DNA of 64,000 nucleotides, from contig NZ_JAERRF010000010.1 of the NCBI RefSeq assembly GCF_016741875.1, positions 246,334 through 310,333 on the forward strand, in the 5' to 3' direction. The translations under genes were made by a program, and so were the position numbers. This stretch comes from Streptomyces coffeae. Lineage in GTDB: Bacteria > Actinomycetota > Actinomycetes > Streptomycetales > Streptomycetaceae. Numbering within the stretch: position 1 is the stretch's first letter; the number at the start of each line of letters is the position of its first letter. The notes beneath the pieces were generated by a model, which was given only the letters and a program-made list of their open reading frames with translations, was not told where the DNA came from and did no database searches. This document shows, piece after piece, positions 25,915 to 34,562 of this stretch.

Positions 25915-27435
25915 TCAGTCCCGGCCGCCGGAGTCCTGTTGCCGCGCCTGGTCCGCCTCGTGCCGCGCCGGGTCCGCCGCGCGGCCCAGCAGCCGCCGCC
26001 ACAGCGCGCGCCACCACGGCACAGGCGGCGGTGTCTCGGAGACCGCCACCGGCAGCCGCGGAGCCGCGGGCGGTTCCTCCTTGGGCAGCCGGCGCGCCCG
26101 GATCTCGGGCGAGAGCGTGGTGCCCGAGGTGTCCTCCATGAACTCGAACTGGGCGCGGCGCGGGGAGAACTCGGCGGGCAGCGCCTCCAGCCGCCGGGAG
26201 ATCCAGGTGGCGTGCCAGCTCAGCTCGGACTCCGGGACGGCCAGCCGGAGATCGGGCAACCGCAGCAGCAGCGTGTCGATGGCGGTGTCGGTGATGGCCC
26301 GGCCGATGTCCTGTCCGGGGCACTCATGGGGGCCGCCGCTGAAGGACAGATGGGAACGGTTGCCGTACATGGGGGCGCCGATGTCGGGGCGGATGGCCGG
26401 GTCGACGTTCCCGGCGGCCAGCCCGAGCAGCAGCATGTCCCCCGCCTTGATCTGCTGACCGCCCAACTCGGTGTCCCCGGTGGCCCAGCGGCCGGGGATG
26501 ACCGTGAGCGGCGGTTCGTTCCACAGCACATGCTCGATGGCGTCCGGCAGGGTCATATGGCCACCGGCCAGCGAGGCGCGGAAGCGCGGATCGGTGAGGA
26601 CCATGCGCAAGGTGTTGGCCATCAGATTGGTGGTGGTCTCGTTCCCGGTGAGCAGCACCAGCCGCAGATGCTGGACGACCTCCTCCTCGGTGAGCTCCGA
26701 GGGGTGGTCCAGCAGCCAGGACGCCAGGTCCTCGGCGGGCGCGCTCCGTCTGCGGTCCACCAGGCTCTGGATGGCCTCGGTGACGTAGGCGTCGCTGCGC
26801 AGCGCGGTGTCGGTGCCCTGCATCAGATCCCGGGTGGCGGCGACCAGCCGTGGGCCGTACTCGTCGGGCATACCGAGCAGATGGGTGAGGACCAGCATGG
26901 GCAGCTGCTGGGCGAAGCCCGCCACCAGATCGGCCTCGCCGTCCGCGCAGAAGTCGTTGACCAGCTGGTGGGTGAAGCGGGTGATGTGGCGGCGGATCCC
27001 GCGCCGGTCGAGGCGGCCCATGGACTCGGTGAGCGCGGCCCGTAGCCGCTCGTGCTCATCGCCGTCGGCGAAGGTGCACATGGGCTGCCAGCCGACCACG
27101 GGCAGCAGGGGAGAGTCGGGGGGCAGCGTGCCCTCTTTCCAGGCGTACCAGTGCCGGGAGTCGCGGGAGAAGCGGGAGGGGGTGCGGGTCACCTCCAGGT
27201 TCTCGCGGTAGCCGAGCAGCAGCCAGGCCGGTACGTCGCCGTCGAGCCGGACCGGGGCCACCGCCCCGTGCTCGGCGCGCAGCCGCTCGTACAGGGCCAT
27301 CGGGTCCTTCGCGTTCTCCGGTCCGAAGAGATCCGTCATGGCGCCCTCGGACATCAGGGCGTGGGCGGGGCATTCGACGGGTGGCGCGGCCGGGTGCCCG
27401 GTGCCGGTGCCGCAGTGGTCGGAGGGAGGGGTCAC
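25915..27435 (-). CDS. Cytochrome P450 of the conservon (CYP157-like)
   Basis: A 506-residue P450, the last gene of the conservon. The heme loop is FSGGPHECPGQ with the Cys ligand, and the I-helix LLTGNETTTN is recognisable. The K-helix, where nearly all P450s have ExxR, reads EHVLWNEPP, so the arginine is replaced by tryptophan; the CYP157 family is known to lack ExxR (EQSLW in one S. coelicolor member). The N-terminus PVECPAHALM is typical of conservon P450s. After residue about 410 a Pro/Arg-rich tail of about 90 residues follows. GTG 27435 overlaps the cvnD stop (GTGA), so translation is coupled. Confidence 0.9.
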   Translation of the reverse strand: MTPPSDHCGTGTGHPAAPPVECPAHALMSEGAMTDLFGPENAKDPMALYERLRAEHGAVAPVRLDGDVPAWLLLGYRENLEVTRTPSRFSRDSRHWYAWKEGTLPPDSPLLPVVGWQPMCTFADGDEHERLRAALTESMGRLDRRGIRRHITRFTHQLVNDFCADGEADLVAGFAQQLPMLVLTHLLGMPDEYGPRLVAATRDLMQGTDTALRSDAYVTEAIQSLVDRRRSAPAEDLASWLLDHPSELTEEEVVQHLRLVLLTGNETTTNLMANTLRMVLTDPRFRASLAGGHMTLPDAIEHVLWNEPPLTVIPGRWATGDTELGGQQIKAGDMLLLGLAAGNVDPAIRPDIGAPMYGNRSHLSFSGGPHECPGQDIGRAITDTAIDTLLLRLPDLRLAVPESELSWHATWISRRLEALPAEFSPRRAQFEFMEDTSGTTLSPEIRARRLPKEEPPAAPRLPVAVSETPPPVPWWRALWRRLLGRAADPARHEADQARQQDSGGRD

Positions 27436-28091
27436 GGTGTCTCCGGGGTCATGGTGGTGAGGGCTTGCAGATAGCTCACGAGGGTGATGAGGGTGTCGCG
27501 GCTGGAACCGCGGTCGCGGGCATCGCAGTCGATCATCGGGACGGCGTCGGACAGATCCAGGGCCGCGCGCAGCTCCGCCATGGGGTACACGGGCGCCTCG
27601 GGGAAGGCGTTGACCGCCACCACGAAGGGCACTCCGCGCTCCTCGAGCCGGCCGACCACATCGAAGCTGACCTCGAGCCTGCGGGTGTCGAGCAGGACCA
27701 CGGCGCCGAGCGCGCCCTCGAAGAGGCCGTTCCACAGGAACCAGAAGCGCTCCTGGCCCGGGGTGCCGAAGAGGTAGAGCACCAGCCGTTCGTTGAGGCT
27801 GATCCGGCCGAAGTCCATGGCCACGGTGGTCTCGGTCTTGCGCTCCACCCCGGCGAGGTCGTCGACGCCGACCCCGGCCTGGGTCATGGTCTCCTCGGTG
27901 GTCAGCGGGCGGATCTCACTCACCGAGCCGACCATGGTCGTCTTGCCGACGCCGAACCCTCCGACGATCACCACCTTGACGGCCGCCGCGGCGGAGGCGG
28001 GGAGGATGTCCTCGGTGCGCGGCCCGACGAGCCCGCCATTGCCGCCACCGGCGCCGTTGCCGCCGTTGCCGTCAGAGATTCTGTAGTCCAT
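27432..28091 (-). CDS. cvnD: Conservon GTPase, CvnD-like
   Basis: A 219-residue small GTPase. A Gly/Asn-rich N-terminus precedes the P-loop GGFGVGKTT (44-52), and LYLFGTPGQERFWFLW is the switch II region. CvnD proteins form a membrane-associated complex with CvnA-C, analogous to eukaryotic G-protein systems, and affect development and secondary metabolism. The gene overlaps cvnC by 20 bases and the P450 by four. Confidence 0.95.
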   Translation of the reverse strand: MDYRISDGNGGNGAGGGNGGLVGPRTEDILPASAAAAVKVVIVGGFGVGKTTMVGSVSEIRPLTTEETMTQAGVGVDDLAGVERKTETTVAMDFGRISLNERLVLYLFGTPGQERFWFLWNGLFEGALGAVVLLDTRRLEVSFDVVGRLEERGVPFVVAVNAFPEAPVYPMAELRAALDLSDAVPMIDCDARDRGSSRDTLITLVSYLQALTTMTPETP

Positions 28092-28443
28092 GCATCACCG
28101 CCTGGAGCAGTTCGGGGTCGGGCAGCACGGCGGCGGGGACCGGCGCCCGCGCTTCCACTCGGTGGTCCTTGAGCAGTCCCGCGAGGATCACGGAGACGGT
28201 GGAGACGGGCAGCACCAGATACGCCGAGATCTCCGCCACGGAGAGCGGGAACTGACACATCCTCAGCACAGCGGCGATCTCGGGCTGCATCCCCGGTTGC
28301 GGTTCGGTCCGCGCCACGATCAGGCTGACCAGCTCGACGGAGGTCCGGTCGGGCTGCGCACGGCCACGGGTGACGGTGTACAGCCGCTCGGGGCCGCCCT
28401 CGTCCCAGTCCTTACCGGTCCCGCCCCTGTCCGGCCCGCTCAT
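28072..28443 (-). CDS. cvnC: Conservon DUF742 protein, CvnC-like
   Basis: A 123-residue DUF742 protein with the winged-helix-like core SLIVARTEPQPGMQPEIAAV and FPLSVAEISAYLVLPVSTV. It is the third gene of the conservon; the ATG overlaps the cvnB stop (ATGA at 28440-28443). CvnC proteins bind other Cvn components; their exact role is not settled. Confidence 0.93.
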   Translation of the reverse strand: MSGPDRGGTGKDWDEGGPERLYTVTRGRAQPDRTSVELVSLIVARTEPQPGMQPEIAAVLRMCQFPLSVAEISAYLVLPVSTVSVILAGLLKDHRVEARAPVPAAVLPDPELLQAVMHGLQNL

Positions 28444-28856
28444 GTCAGTCCGTCGACACGGGGTGGGCTGCTCAGATGTTCTCCGAGCCGGGCGACCAGG
28501 TCCCGCATGCACTGGCCCATCAGCCCCGCGTCCACGCTGTCCTCGGCGAGGACCGCCAGATACGAACTGACTCCGGCCGCCATCAGATAGAAGAACCCGC
28601 CGCCGACCTCGATGACCACCAGCCTCATCCGCCCGTCGCCTTCGGGGAATTCGGCGGCGATCGCGGTCGACAGGCTCTGCAATCCCGCGCAGGCGGCGGC
28701 CAGCCGGTCGGCGGTGTCCTCGTCGGTCCCGACCTGTGCCATGCACAGACCGTCCGAGGAGAGCAGGACCACGTGGCGGGTCTGGGGAACGCTGGACGCC
28801 AGGTCCCGGAGCATCCAGTCCATGTTGAACCGCGCTTGCCTCACTTGGCTATTCAT
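28440..28856 (-). CDS. cvnB: Conservon roadblock/LC7 protein, CvnB-like
   Basis: A 138-residue roadblock/LC7-domain protein (HVVLLSSDGLCMAQV; GGGFFYLMAAGVSSYLAVLA). Roadblock proteins act as platforms or regulators for Ras-like GTPases, here CvnD. It overlaps cvnA by eight bases. Confidence 0.94.
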   Translation of the reverse strand: MNSQVRQARFNMDWMLRDLASSVPQTRHVVLLSSDGLCMAQVGTDEDTADRLAAACAGLQSLSTAIAAEFPEGDGRMRLVVIEVGGGFFYLMAAGVSSYLAVLAEDSVDAGLMGQCMRDLVARLGEHLSSPPRVDGLT

Positions 28857-30375
28857 CCTTGTTCGAGGGGTCTGTGGGGTCCGAGGGGATTGACGGGGTG
28901 CCCGTGGCTTCCGTGGCTTCCGTGTCGTCCGAGGGCTCCCCGGAGAGGCCCTGGTGGAACGCGGCCAGCCACATCCCGGGCTGCACCGGCGGCGCGGCCG
29001 GTTCGGCGGGCCGGTCGGCGGCCGGGGCGGGTGGAGGTGCGTCGACCCGGATGGGCGGGGTCACCACCGGCATCCGACGGCGGCGCTGGGGCAGTCCGGC
29101 GCCGTTCTGGCGGAACCCGGGGTGGTCCGGAGCGGGTTTGGCGACCCGCGCGGGCATCGGCGTCGGCGTCGCGCGCTTGACCGGCTTGGGCGGCGGTAGC
29201 TTGGCGGCGCGGGCGATGGCTCCGCCGGGCGCGGGAGTGGGGCAGGTGATGTCCTGCGGTACGACCAGCACGGCGCGCACCCCGCCGTACGCCGAGGGCC
29301 GCAGCGAGATCTGGAACCGGTACGCCAGCGCGAGCCGTCCGACCACGGCGAGGCCCAGCCGTGGTGTCTCGCCCAGGTCGTTGAGATCCAGTCCGGTGGA
29401 CGCCTGGGCCAGCACCAGTTCGGTGCGGCGCCGCGCCTCCGCGGACAGTCCGACCCCGGCGTCCTCGATCTCGATCGCGATCCCGGACTGGACCTCGATC
29501 GCGGTGAGATGCACCCGGGTCCTGGGCGGTGAATAGCGGGTGGCGTTGTCCAGCAGTTCGGCCAGGGCGTGGATCAGCGGCTCCACCGAGGGGCCGACGA
29601 TGGCGACGTCCGCCACCGAGTGCAGATCCACCCGCTGGTACTCGAGGATGCGCGACATGGCGCCGCGCAACACGTTGAACAGCGGCACCTCCTTTTGCCA
29701 CTGACGCCCCGGGCGGGAGCCGCCCAGCACCGCGATGCTGTCCGCCAGCCTGCCGACCAGGGCGTTGCCGTGGTCGATATGGAGCAGGTCCTCGAAGACC
29801 TCGGGGTCCGCGCCGTGCTTGTCCTCCAGCTCCCGCAGATCCTGGGCCTGTTGGTGAACGATGGCCTGCACCCGGCGGGCGATGTTGACGAACGCCCGCT
29901 GTGCCGCGTCCCGCAGGTCCTCCTCCGCCCGCACGGTCTCCAGCACCGCGCGCAGCAGGGCCCGGTGCGCGGATTCGAAGTCCCGGTCGAGGTCGGGCGC
30001 GTGGTCGATGTCCTTCATGACCTCGTCGACCATGCTGCCGCGGCGCAGCCGGTCCACCGCGGCGGGCAGCAGATCGCGGGCCAGCCGCCGGATCTCCTCC
30101 TCCTGCTCCACCAGCCGCCGGCGGAGTCCGTCCTCCTGGGCGGCGAACCGTTCGCGCAGGGTGGCGATCAGCCGGCCACGGCGCATCGACTCGGCCGCCG
30201 CCACGGCCACCACCAGCGTCGCCACCACTCCGCACCAGGCGACCGCCGTTCGTGCCCCGGCCGGTACCGCGGTCACGGCGAGCGCCGCGCAGACCGCCGT
30301 CGCGGCGGGAGGAAGGACCCATACGAGCGTGGAGGCGGGCCGTCGGCCTCCGGGTGAGGCGCCAGCGAAAACCAT
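28849..30375 (-). CDS. cvnA: Conservon sensor histidine-kinase-like protein, CvnA-like
   Basis: A 508-residue protein and first gene of the conservon. Two N-terminal membrane helices (about 18-37 and 43-61) lead into a coiled coil (RERFAAQEDGLRRRLVEQEE) and a kinase-like region with an N box (ELLDNATRYSPP) and G boxes (EDAGVGLS; GLGLAVV-like RLGLAVVGRLA). The C-terminal third is Pro/Arg-rich and probably unstructured. CvnA proteins resemble kinases but their phosphorylation activity is uncertain. The upstream region is unusually AT-rich with a repeated decamer. Confidence 0.93.
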   Translation of the reverse strand: MVFAGASPGGRRPASTLVWVLPPAATAVCAALAVTAVPAGARTAVAWCGVVATLVVAVAAAESMRRGRLIATLRERFAAQEDGLRRRLVEQEEEIRRLARDLLPAAVDRLRRGSMVDEVMKDIDHAPDLDRDFESAHRALLRAVLETVRAEEDLRDAAQRAFVNIARRVQAIVHQQAQDLRELEDKHGADPEVFEDLLHIDHGNALVGRLADSIAVLGGSRPGRQWQKEVPLFNVLRGAMSRILEYQRVDLHSVADVAIVGPSVEPLIHALAELLDNATRYSPPRTRVHLTAIEVQSGIAIEIEDAGVGLSAEARRRTELVLAQASTGLDLNDLGETPRLGLAVVGRLALAYRFQISLRPSAYGGVRAVLVVPQDITCPTPAPGGAIARAAKLPPPKPVKRATPTPMPARVAKPAPDHPGFRQNGAGLPQRRRRMPVVTPPIRVDAPPPAPAADRPAEPAAPPVQPGMWLAAFHQGLSGEPSDDTEATEATGTPSIPSDPTDPSNKDE

Positions 30376-30676
30376 TGGCTTCCTTAGGAAGAGCGGAAGA
30401 AAATGCGTGCGAGGAGCTCGCTATGGGCCCAGGAGCATAGCGCTTTCCTCAGGCATCAAGACGAAGATGCTTTTTTCTCGGAATTGCACTGAAGAGCGAA
30501 TTCATTCAGGGCGAAGAATCGATCACATTCATTCAGATTCCCCTGCGCCTCGAAACCCCACACCCATAAAAGACCGCTCATTTCCGGCGATTACGGACAT
30601 CGCGCGGTGACTCCCCGCAGGGGCAACCGGGTTGTAGAGTCTGTCGGTTGGCCACACAGGTGTGGAGGGCGGTCGC
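30376..30676. promoter_or_regulatory. AT-rich divergent regulatory region upstream of the conservon
   Basis: About 300 bases between cvnA (left) and the acyltransferase gene (right). It is clearly richer in A+T than its neighbours. The decamer ATTCATTCAG occurs twice in direct orientation, at 30500-30509 and 30527-30536 (27 bases apart). A run TTTTTT lies near 30470. These features suggest a regulator-binding promoter region for the conservon. No gene is seen. Confidence 0.55.
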
Positions 30677-31378
30677 GTGTTCTACCAGGTGCTCAAATAC
30701 GTGCTGTTGGGGCCGTTGCTGAGGCTTCTCTTCCGGCCCCGGGTCGAGGGGGTCGAGCACATCCCGGCCGAGGGCGCCGCCATCGTCGCCGGGAATCACC
30801 TGTCGTTCTCCGATCATTTTCTGATGCCCGCGATCGTGCCGCGCCGCATCACCTTTCTCGCCAAGGCGGAGTACTTCACCGGACCGGGGCTCAAAGGGCG
30901 GCTGACCGCGGCGTTTTTCCGCGGCGCCGGTCAGATTCCGGTGGACCGCGCGGGCGGCACGGCAGCCGAGGCGGCGCTGCGCTCGGGGCTCGCGGTGCTG
31001 CGCAAGGGCCGGTTGCTGGGCATCTATCCGGAGGGCACCCGCTCGCACGACGGACGGCTCTACAAGGGGCGTACCGGGGTGGCGGCGATGGCGCTCACCG
31101 CCGGAGCCCCGGTGATCCCGTGCGCCATGGTGGGCACCTTCGAGATCCAGCCGCCGGGGCGTCTGGTGCCCCGGATCCGCCGGGTGACCATCCGGTTCGG
31201 TGAGCCGCTGGACTTCTCGCGCTACGCCGGGCTGGAGCGGGAGCGCACCGTGCTGCGGGCCGTCACGGACGAGATCATGTACGAGATCCTGCGGCTGTCC
31301 GGACAGGAGTACGTCGACGCCTACGCCTCGGAGGTCAAGGCCGAGCAGTCCCGGCGCCGTCCCGGACCGTTGCGCTGA
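30677..31378 (+). CDS. Lysophospholipid acyltransferase (PlsC family)
   Basis: A 233-residue 1-acyl-glycerol-3-phosphate acyltransferase-like protein: HxxxxD motif NHLSFSD (His41, Asp46), FFRGAGQIPVDR, the YPEGTRS motif and VIPCAMVGT. An N-terminal hydrophobic/amphipathic segment would place it on the membrane. GTG 30677 is chosen because GGAGGG (30664-30669) lies seven bases upstream, while a GTG at 30662 overlaps that site. It acylates lysophosphatidate or a related acceptor; the specific substrate is not known. Confidence 0.9.
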   Translation: MFYQVLKYVLLGPLLRLLFRPRVEGVEHIPAEGAAIVAGNHLSFSDHFLMPAIVPRRITFLAKAEYFTGPGLKGRLTAAFFRGAGQIPVDRAGGTAAEAALRSGLAVLRKGRLLGIYPEGTRSHDGRLYKGRTGVAAMALTAGAPVIPCAMVGTFEIQPPGRLVPRIRRVTIRFGEPLDFSRYAGLERERTVLRAVTDEIMYEILRLSGQEYVDAYASEVKAEQSRRRPGPLR

Positions 31379-31442
31379 CGGCGAATCTGCCACCAGCCGA
31401 GTGCCCTGGGCGTGCCCGGCCGGCGGACCGTAGCGTCCCGGC

Positions 31443-32498
31443 ATGACCACAGCAGACATATGCGTGATCGGGGCGACCGGGCAGATCGGACGGGCGGCGG
31501 TGCGCGCGCTGGCCGAGGAGGGCCGACGGGTGCGGGCGGCCTCCCGCAGCGGGGGCCGTGATGAGCGCTGGCCCGGGGACGTGGAGAGCGTGGCGCTGGA
31601 CCGGGAGGACGACGCGGCGGTGGCCGCGCTGGTCGGGGACGGCTGCGAGGTGCTGCTGGACTGTGTCGCCTACGGCCGGGCGCACGCACGGCAGTTGCTG
31701 GGCCTGGCGGACCGGATCGGCTCGGCGGTGGTGATCTCCAGCGGCGCGGTGTACCAGGACGACCGGGGCCGCGGCTTCGACACCCAGGACCGGCCGGACG
31801 GCGCCCCGGTGTACCCGGTGCCGATCCCCGAATCCCAGCGCACCGTGACCCCGGGGGACACCGCCGGAAACCGCAAGGTCGCCCTGGAGCGGGAGTTGCT
31901 GGCCGCGGGCGACCGGCTGCCGGTGACCCTGCTGCGGGCCGGGGCGATCCACGGCCCGCACTGCCGTACCCCGCGGGAGCTGTACTTCGTCAAGCGGGTG
32001 CTCGACGGGCGACCGGTGCGCGTGCTGGCGTACGGCGGCCGCAGCCGCTTCCACCCGGTGCATGTGGACAATCTCGCGGAGCTGATACGGCTGGCCGCCC
32101 ACCGGCCCGGGTCGCGGGTGCTCAACGCGGGCGACCCGCAGGCGCCGACAGTGGCCGACATCGCCGCCGCGGTGGACGCCGTGATGGCGGCGCGGAGTGA
32201 AATCGTACTGCTCGACGGCGAGCCACCGCTTGCGCACGTGGGCGTCACCCCGTGGAGCCTCCCGCACCCCGTGGTCTACGACATGGCGGCGGCGGAGCGG
32301 GAGTTGGGCTACCGCCCGGTCACCGGCTACGCCGAGTCGCTGCCCGAGACGGTGGACTGGCTGGCCCGGCGGCTCACCGACGGCGGGGGCTGGCCCGCCG
32401 CGTTCCCGGAGATGGCCGCGGCCTACGGCCCGAAGATCGACCTGTTCGACTACGCGGCCGAGGACGCCTGGCTGGGCAGCCGCCGCCGGGCCGTCTGA
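31443..32498 (+). CDS. NAD-dependent epimerase/dehydratase family protein
   Basis: A 351-residue extended SDR: IGATGQIGRAAVRAL at the N-terminus (Rossmann loop), VISSGAVYQDD in the catalytic-serine position, and HPVHVDNLAELI (the conserved nucleotide-sugar-epimerase segment). No YxxxK is obvious; the equivalent may be AGNRKVALE, so it may be an atypical, non-catalytic or reductase-like member. No ribosome site precedes the ATG. It is convergent with a secreted peptidase gene, with a strong terminator between. Confidence 0.8.
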   Translation: MTTADICVIGATGQIGRAAVRALAEEGRRVRAASRSGGRDERWPGDVESVALDREDDAAVAALVGDGCEVLLDCVAYGRAHARQLLGLADRIGSAVVISSGAVYQDDRGRGFDTQDRPDGAPVYPVPIPESQRTVTPGDTAGNRKVALERELLAAGDRLPVTLLRAGAIHGPHCRTPRELYFVKRVLDGRPVRVLAYGGRSRFHPVHVDNLAELIRLAAHRPGSRVLNAGDPQAPTVADIAAAVDAVMAARSEIVLLDGEPPLAHVGVTPWSLPHPVVYDMAAAERELGYRPVTGYAESLPETVDWLARRLTDGGGWPAAFPEMAAAYGPKIDLFDYAAEDAWLGSRRRAV

Positions 32499-32517
32499 CC
32501 ACCTCGCCGGAAAGGGG

Positions 32518-32563
32518 CCGGGCCCGGTTCCGTACGCGCCGACACGTACGGAACCGGGCCCGG
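32518..32563. terminator. Bidirectional terminator hairpin (19-bp perfect stem)
   Basis: CCGGGCCCGGTTCCGTACG (32518-32536) and CGTACGGAACCGGGCCCGG (32545-32563) are perfect inverted repeats around an 8-base loop. It lies between two convergent genes. Confidence 0.85.
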
Positions 32564-32569
32564 TGGTGG

Positions 32570-34216
32570 TTACTTGACGGCGGTGGCCTTCGAGACCTTC
32601 GCCGCCTTGGCCGCCTTGGCGGCCGAGTCGGACTTCGCGGGCACCGGCGTGGCGTGCGGACCGCACGTCACGTCCTTGGCGTCCACCGTGCCCTTGAGCA
32701 GGTAGGCGTCCACCCGGTCGTTGATGCAGGCGTTGACCAGGCCGGTCACACCGTGCGAACCCGCGTCCTTCTCGGTGATCAGACGCGAGCCCTTGAGCCT
32801 CTTGTGCAGCTCCACGGCGCCGTCGTACGGGGTCGCGGCGTCGCGGGTGCTCTGCACGATGAGGGTCTTGGGCAGGCCCTTGGCGGCGCCCACCTCCAGC
32901 GGGGTGTGCTGCTTGGCGCCCCAGGTGGCGCACGGCAGGTTCATCCAGGCGTTGGACCAGGTCAGGAAGGGGTAGTCCCGGTGCAGCCGGGTGTTGTCCC
33001 GGTCCCACTTGGCCCAGCTGGTCGGCCACTTGGTGTCGGCGCACTCCACGGCGGTGTAGACCGCGTTGCTGTTCTCCGAGGCGATGTTGCCCGCGGTGTC
33101 GGACATGTCCGGGCCCGCGGCCTCGATCAGCGGCTTGTTGTCACCGGCGAGGTAGGCGCTCCACACCTCCGCGACCTGGGTCCACGCGGAGTCGTAGTAC
33201 GGAGCGCTCTGGAAGAAGGCGAGCAGTTCGGCCGGGCCCACGACCCCGCCGATGGGGCTCTCCTTGGCGGTCGCGCGCAGTGTGTCCCACTGCTTCTGGA
33301 CCTTGGCCGAGGTGTTGCCGATGTGGTAGGCGGCGTCGTTCTTGGCGACCCACGCCTTCCAGTCGTTCCAGCGCATCTCGAAGGCGACGTCCTGGTCCAG
33401 GTTGGCCTGGTACCAGATCTTCTCCCGCGAGGGGTTGACCACGCTGTCGACGATCAGCCGACGAACGTGGTTCGGGAACAGCGTGGCGTAGACGCCACCG
33501 ATGTACGTTCCGTAGGACACGCCGAGGTAGTTGAGCTTCTTGTCGCCGAGCGCGGCCCGGATGACGTCGATGTCACGCGCGGTGTTCGGCGTCGTCATAT
33601 GGGGCAGCATCCGGCCGCTGCGCTCCTTGCAGCCCTGGGCGTACTCCTTGGCCAGCTTGCGCTGGACGCGCTTGTCCGCCTCGCTGTCGGGCACCGGGTC
33701 CAGCTTGGGCGCCTTGACGAACTCCTGCGGGTCGACGCAGGAGATGGGGGCGGAGTGGCCGACACCGCGCGGGTCGAAGCCGACGAAGTCATAGGCCATC
33801 GCGGCCTTCGCCCACACCGGGTTCTTGTTGGTGACCCGGGTCGGGAAGCGCATACCCGAACCGCCCGGACCGCCCGGGTTGTAGACCAGCGAGCCCTGGC
33901 GCTCGGAGGCGGAGCCGGTGTTGCCGATCCGGTCCACCGCGATCTTGATCTTGCGGCCGTCGGGCTTGGCGTAGTCCAGCGGCACGGTGACATAGCCGCA
34001 CTGGATGGGCTTGGCCAGACCCCAGTCGGCGGGGCAGTCCTTCCAGTCGATGCCCTTCTTCGCGGCCTTGGCCGCGGCGATGGCAACACCGCGGGCCTCG
34101 GCGGCGCCGCCCGGCGTCCGCTCGGAGGCACCCGCGGTGGGGGCGGCCAGCGCCCCAGTTATCAGCGCACCGGTCATCACACCACCGGCCACGCCGAAGA
34201 GTGCTGTGCGTCTCAC
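32570..34216 (-). CDS. Secreted alpha/beta hydrolase, tripeptidyl aminopeptidase (TAP) type
   Basis: A 548-residue secreted peptidase of family S33. The N-terminus has a twin-Arg-like start and hydrophobic core (VRRTALFGVAGG; MTGALITGALAAPTAGA) typical of an exported protein. The nucleophile elbow is LGVSYGTYIGG, and the C-terminal TAP-like domain carries TRDAATPYDGA and GSHGVTG with the likely acid and histidine. Such enzymes clip N-terminal tripeptides in the extracellular space. GTG 34216 is chosen because AGGGGG lies seven bases upstream; upstream ATGs have no such site. It is divergent from another secreted peptidase gene. Confidence 0.9.
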   Translation of the reverse strand: MRRTALFGVAGGVMTGALITGALAAPTAGASERTPGGAAEARGVAIAAAKAAKKGIDWKDCPADWGLAKPIQCGYVTVPLDYAKPDGRKIKIAVDRIGNTGSASERQGSLVYNPGGPGGSGMRFPTRVTNKNPVWAKAAMAYDFVGFDPRGVGHSAPISCVDPQEFVKAPKLDPVPDSEADKRVQRKLAKEYAQGCKERSGRMLPHMTTPNTARDIDVIRAALGDKKLNYLGVSYGTYIGGVYATLFPNHVRRLIVDSVVNPSREKIWYQANLDQDVAFEMRWNDWKAWVAKNDAAYHIGNTSAKVQKQWDTLRATAKESPIGGVVGPAELLAFFQSAPYYDSAWTQVAEVWSAYLAGDNKPLIEAAGPDMSDTAGNIASENSNAVYTAVECADTKWPTSWAKWDRDNTRLHRDYPFLTWSNAWMNLPCATWGAKQHTPLEVGAAKGLPKTLIVQSTRDAATPYDGAVELHKRLKGSRLITEKDAGSHGVTGLVNACINDRVDAYLLKGTVDAKDVTCGPHATPVPAKSDSAAKAAKAAKVSKATAVK

Positions 34217-34562
34217 GTAGTTATCCCCCTGCATGGTTGCGCCGCTTGTGACGGCGATGATCACAGAGTGTCAGGAGGATTCTTGTGGCTGGCTTACCAC
34301 CGAGTACAGGGCAAACCGTCATTTCTTTATCAACACGTGAACATCAGCCCAACGGCGGAGGGTGTCCCGCCGCATGGCGTTCCCAGGTGTCAACACCACT
34401 GTAGCGGCCAGTTGTCGCAGGTCGGGGCGGGTGGCTCCGGTCGGCGGGACAGGCCGTCCGATATTTGCCCTTGACGGAGGCACCGTTGACCGTCGATTCT
34501 CATGTGCGCACAAATGATCCACCGCTCCGCAACATCCCCCCACATCACAACGGAGCCCAACT
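34217..34562. promoter_or_regulatory. Divergent promoter region between two secreted-peptidase genes
   Basis: About 346 bases without a gene. TTGACG and TTGACC words near 34472 and 34488 could be -35 elements for the rightward gene, and an A+T-rich stretch at 34310-34345 could serve the leftward gene. No clear palindrome was found. Shared control of the two exported peptidases is possible. Confidence 0.4.
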
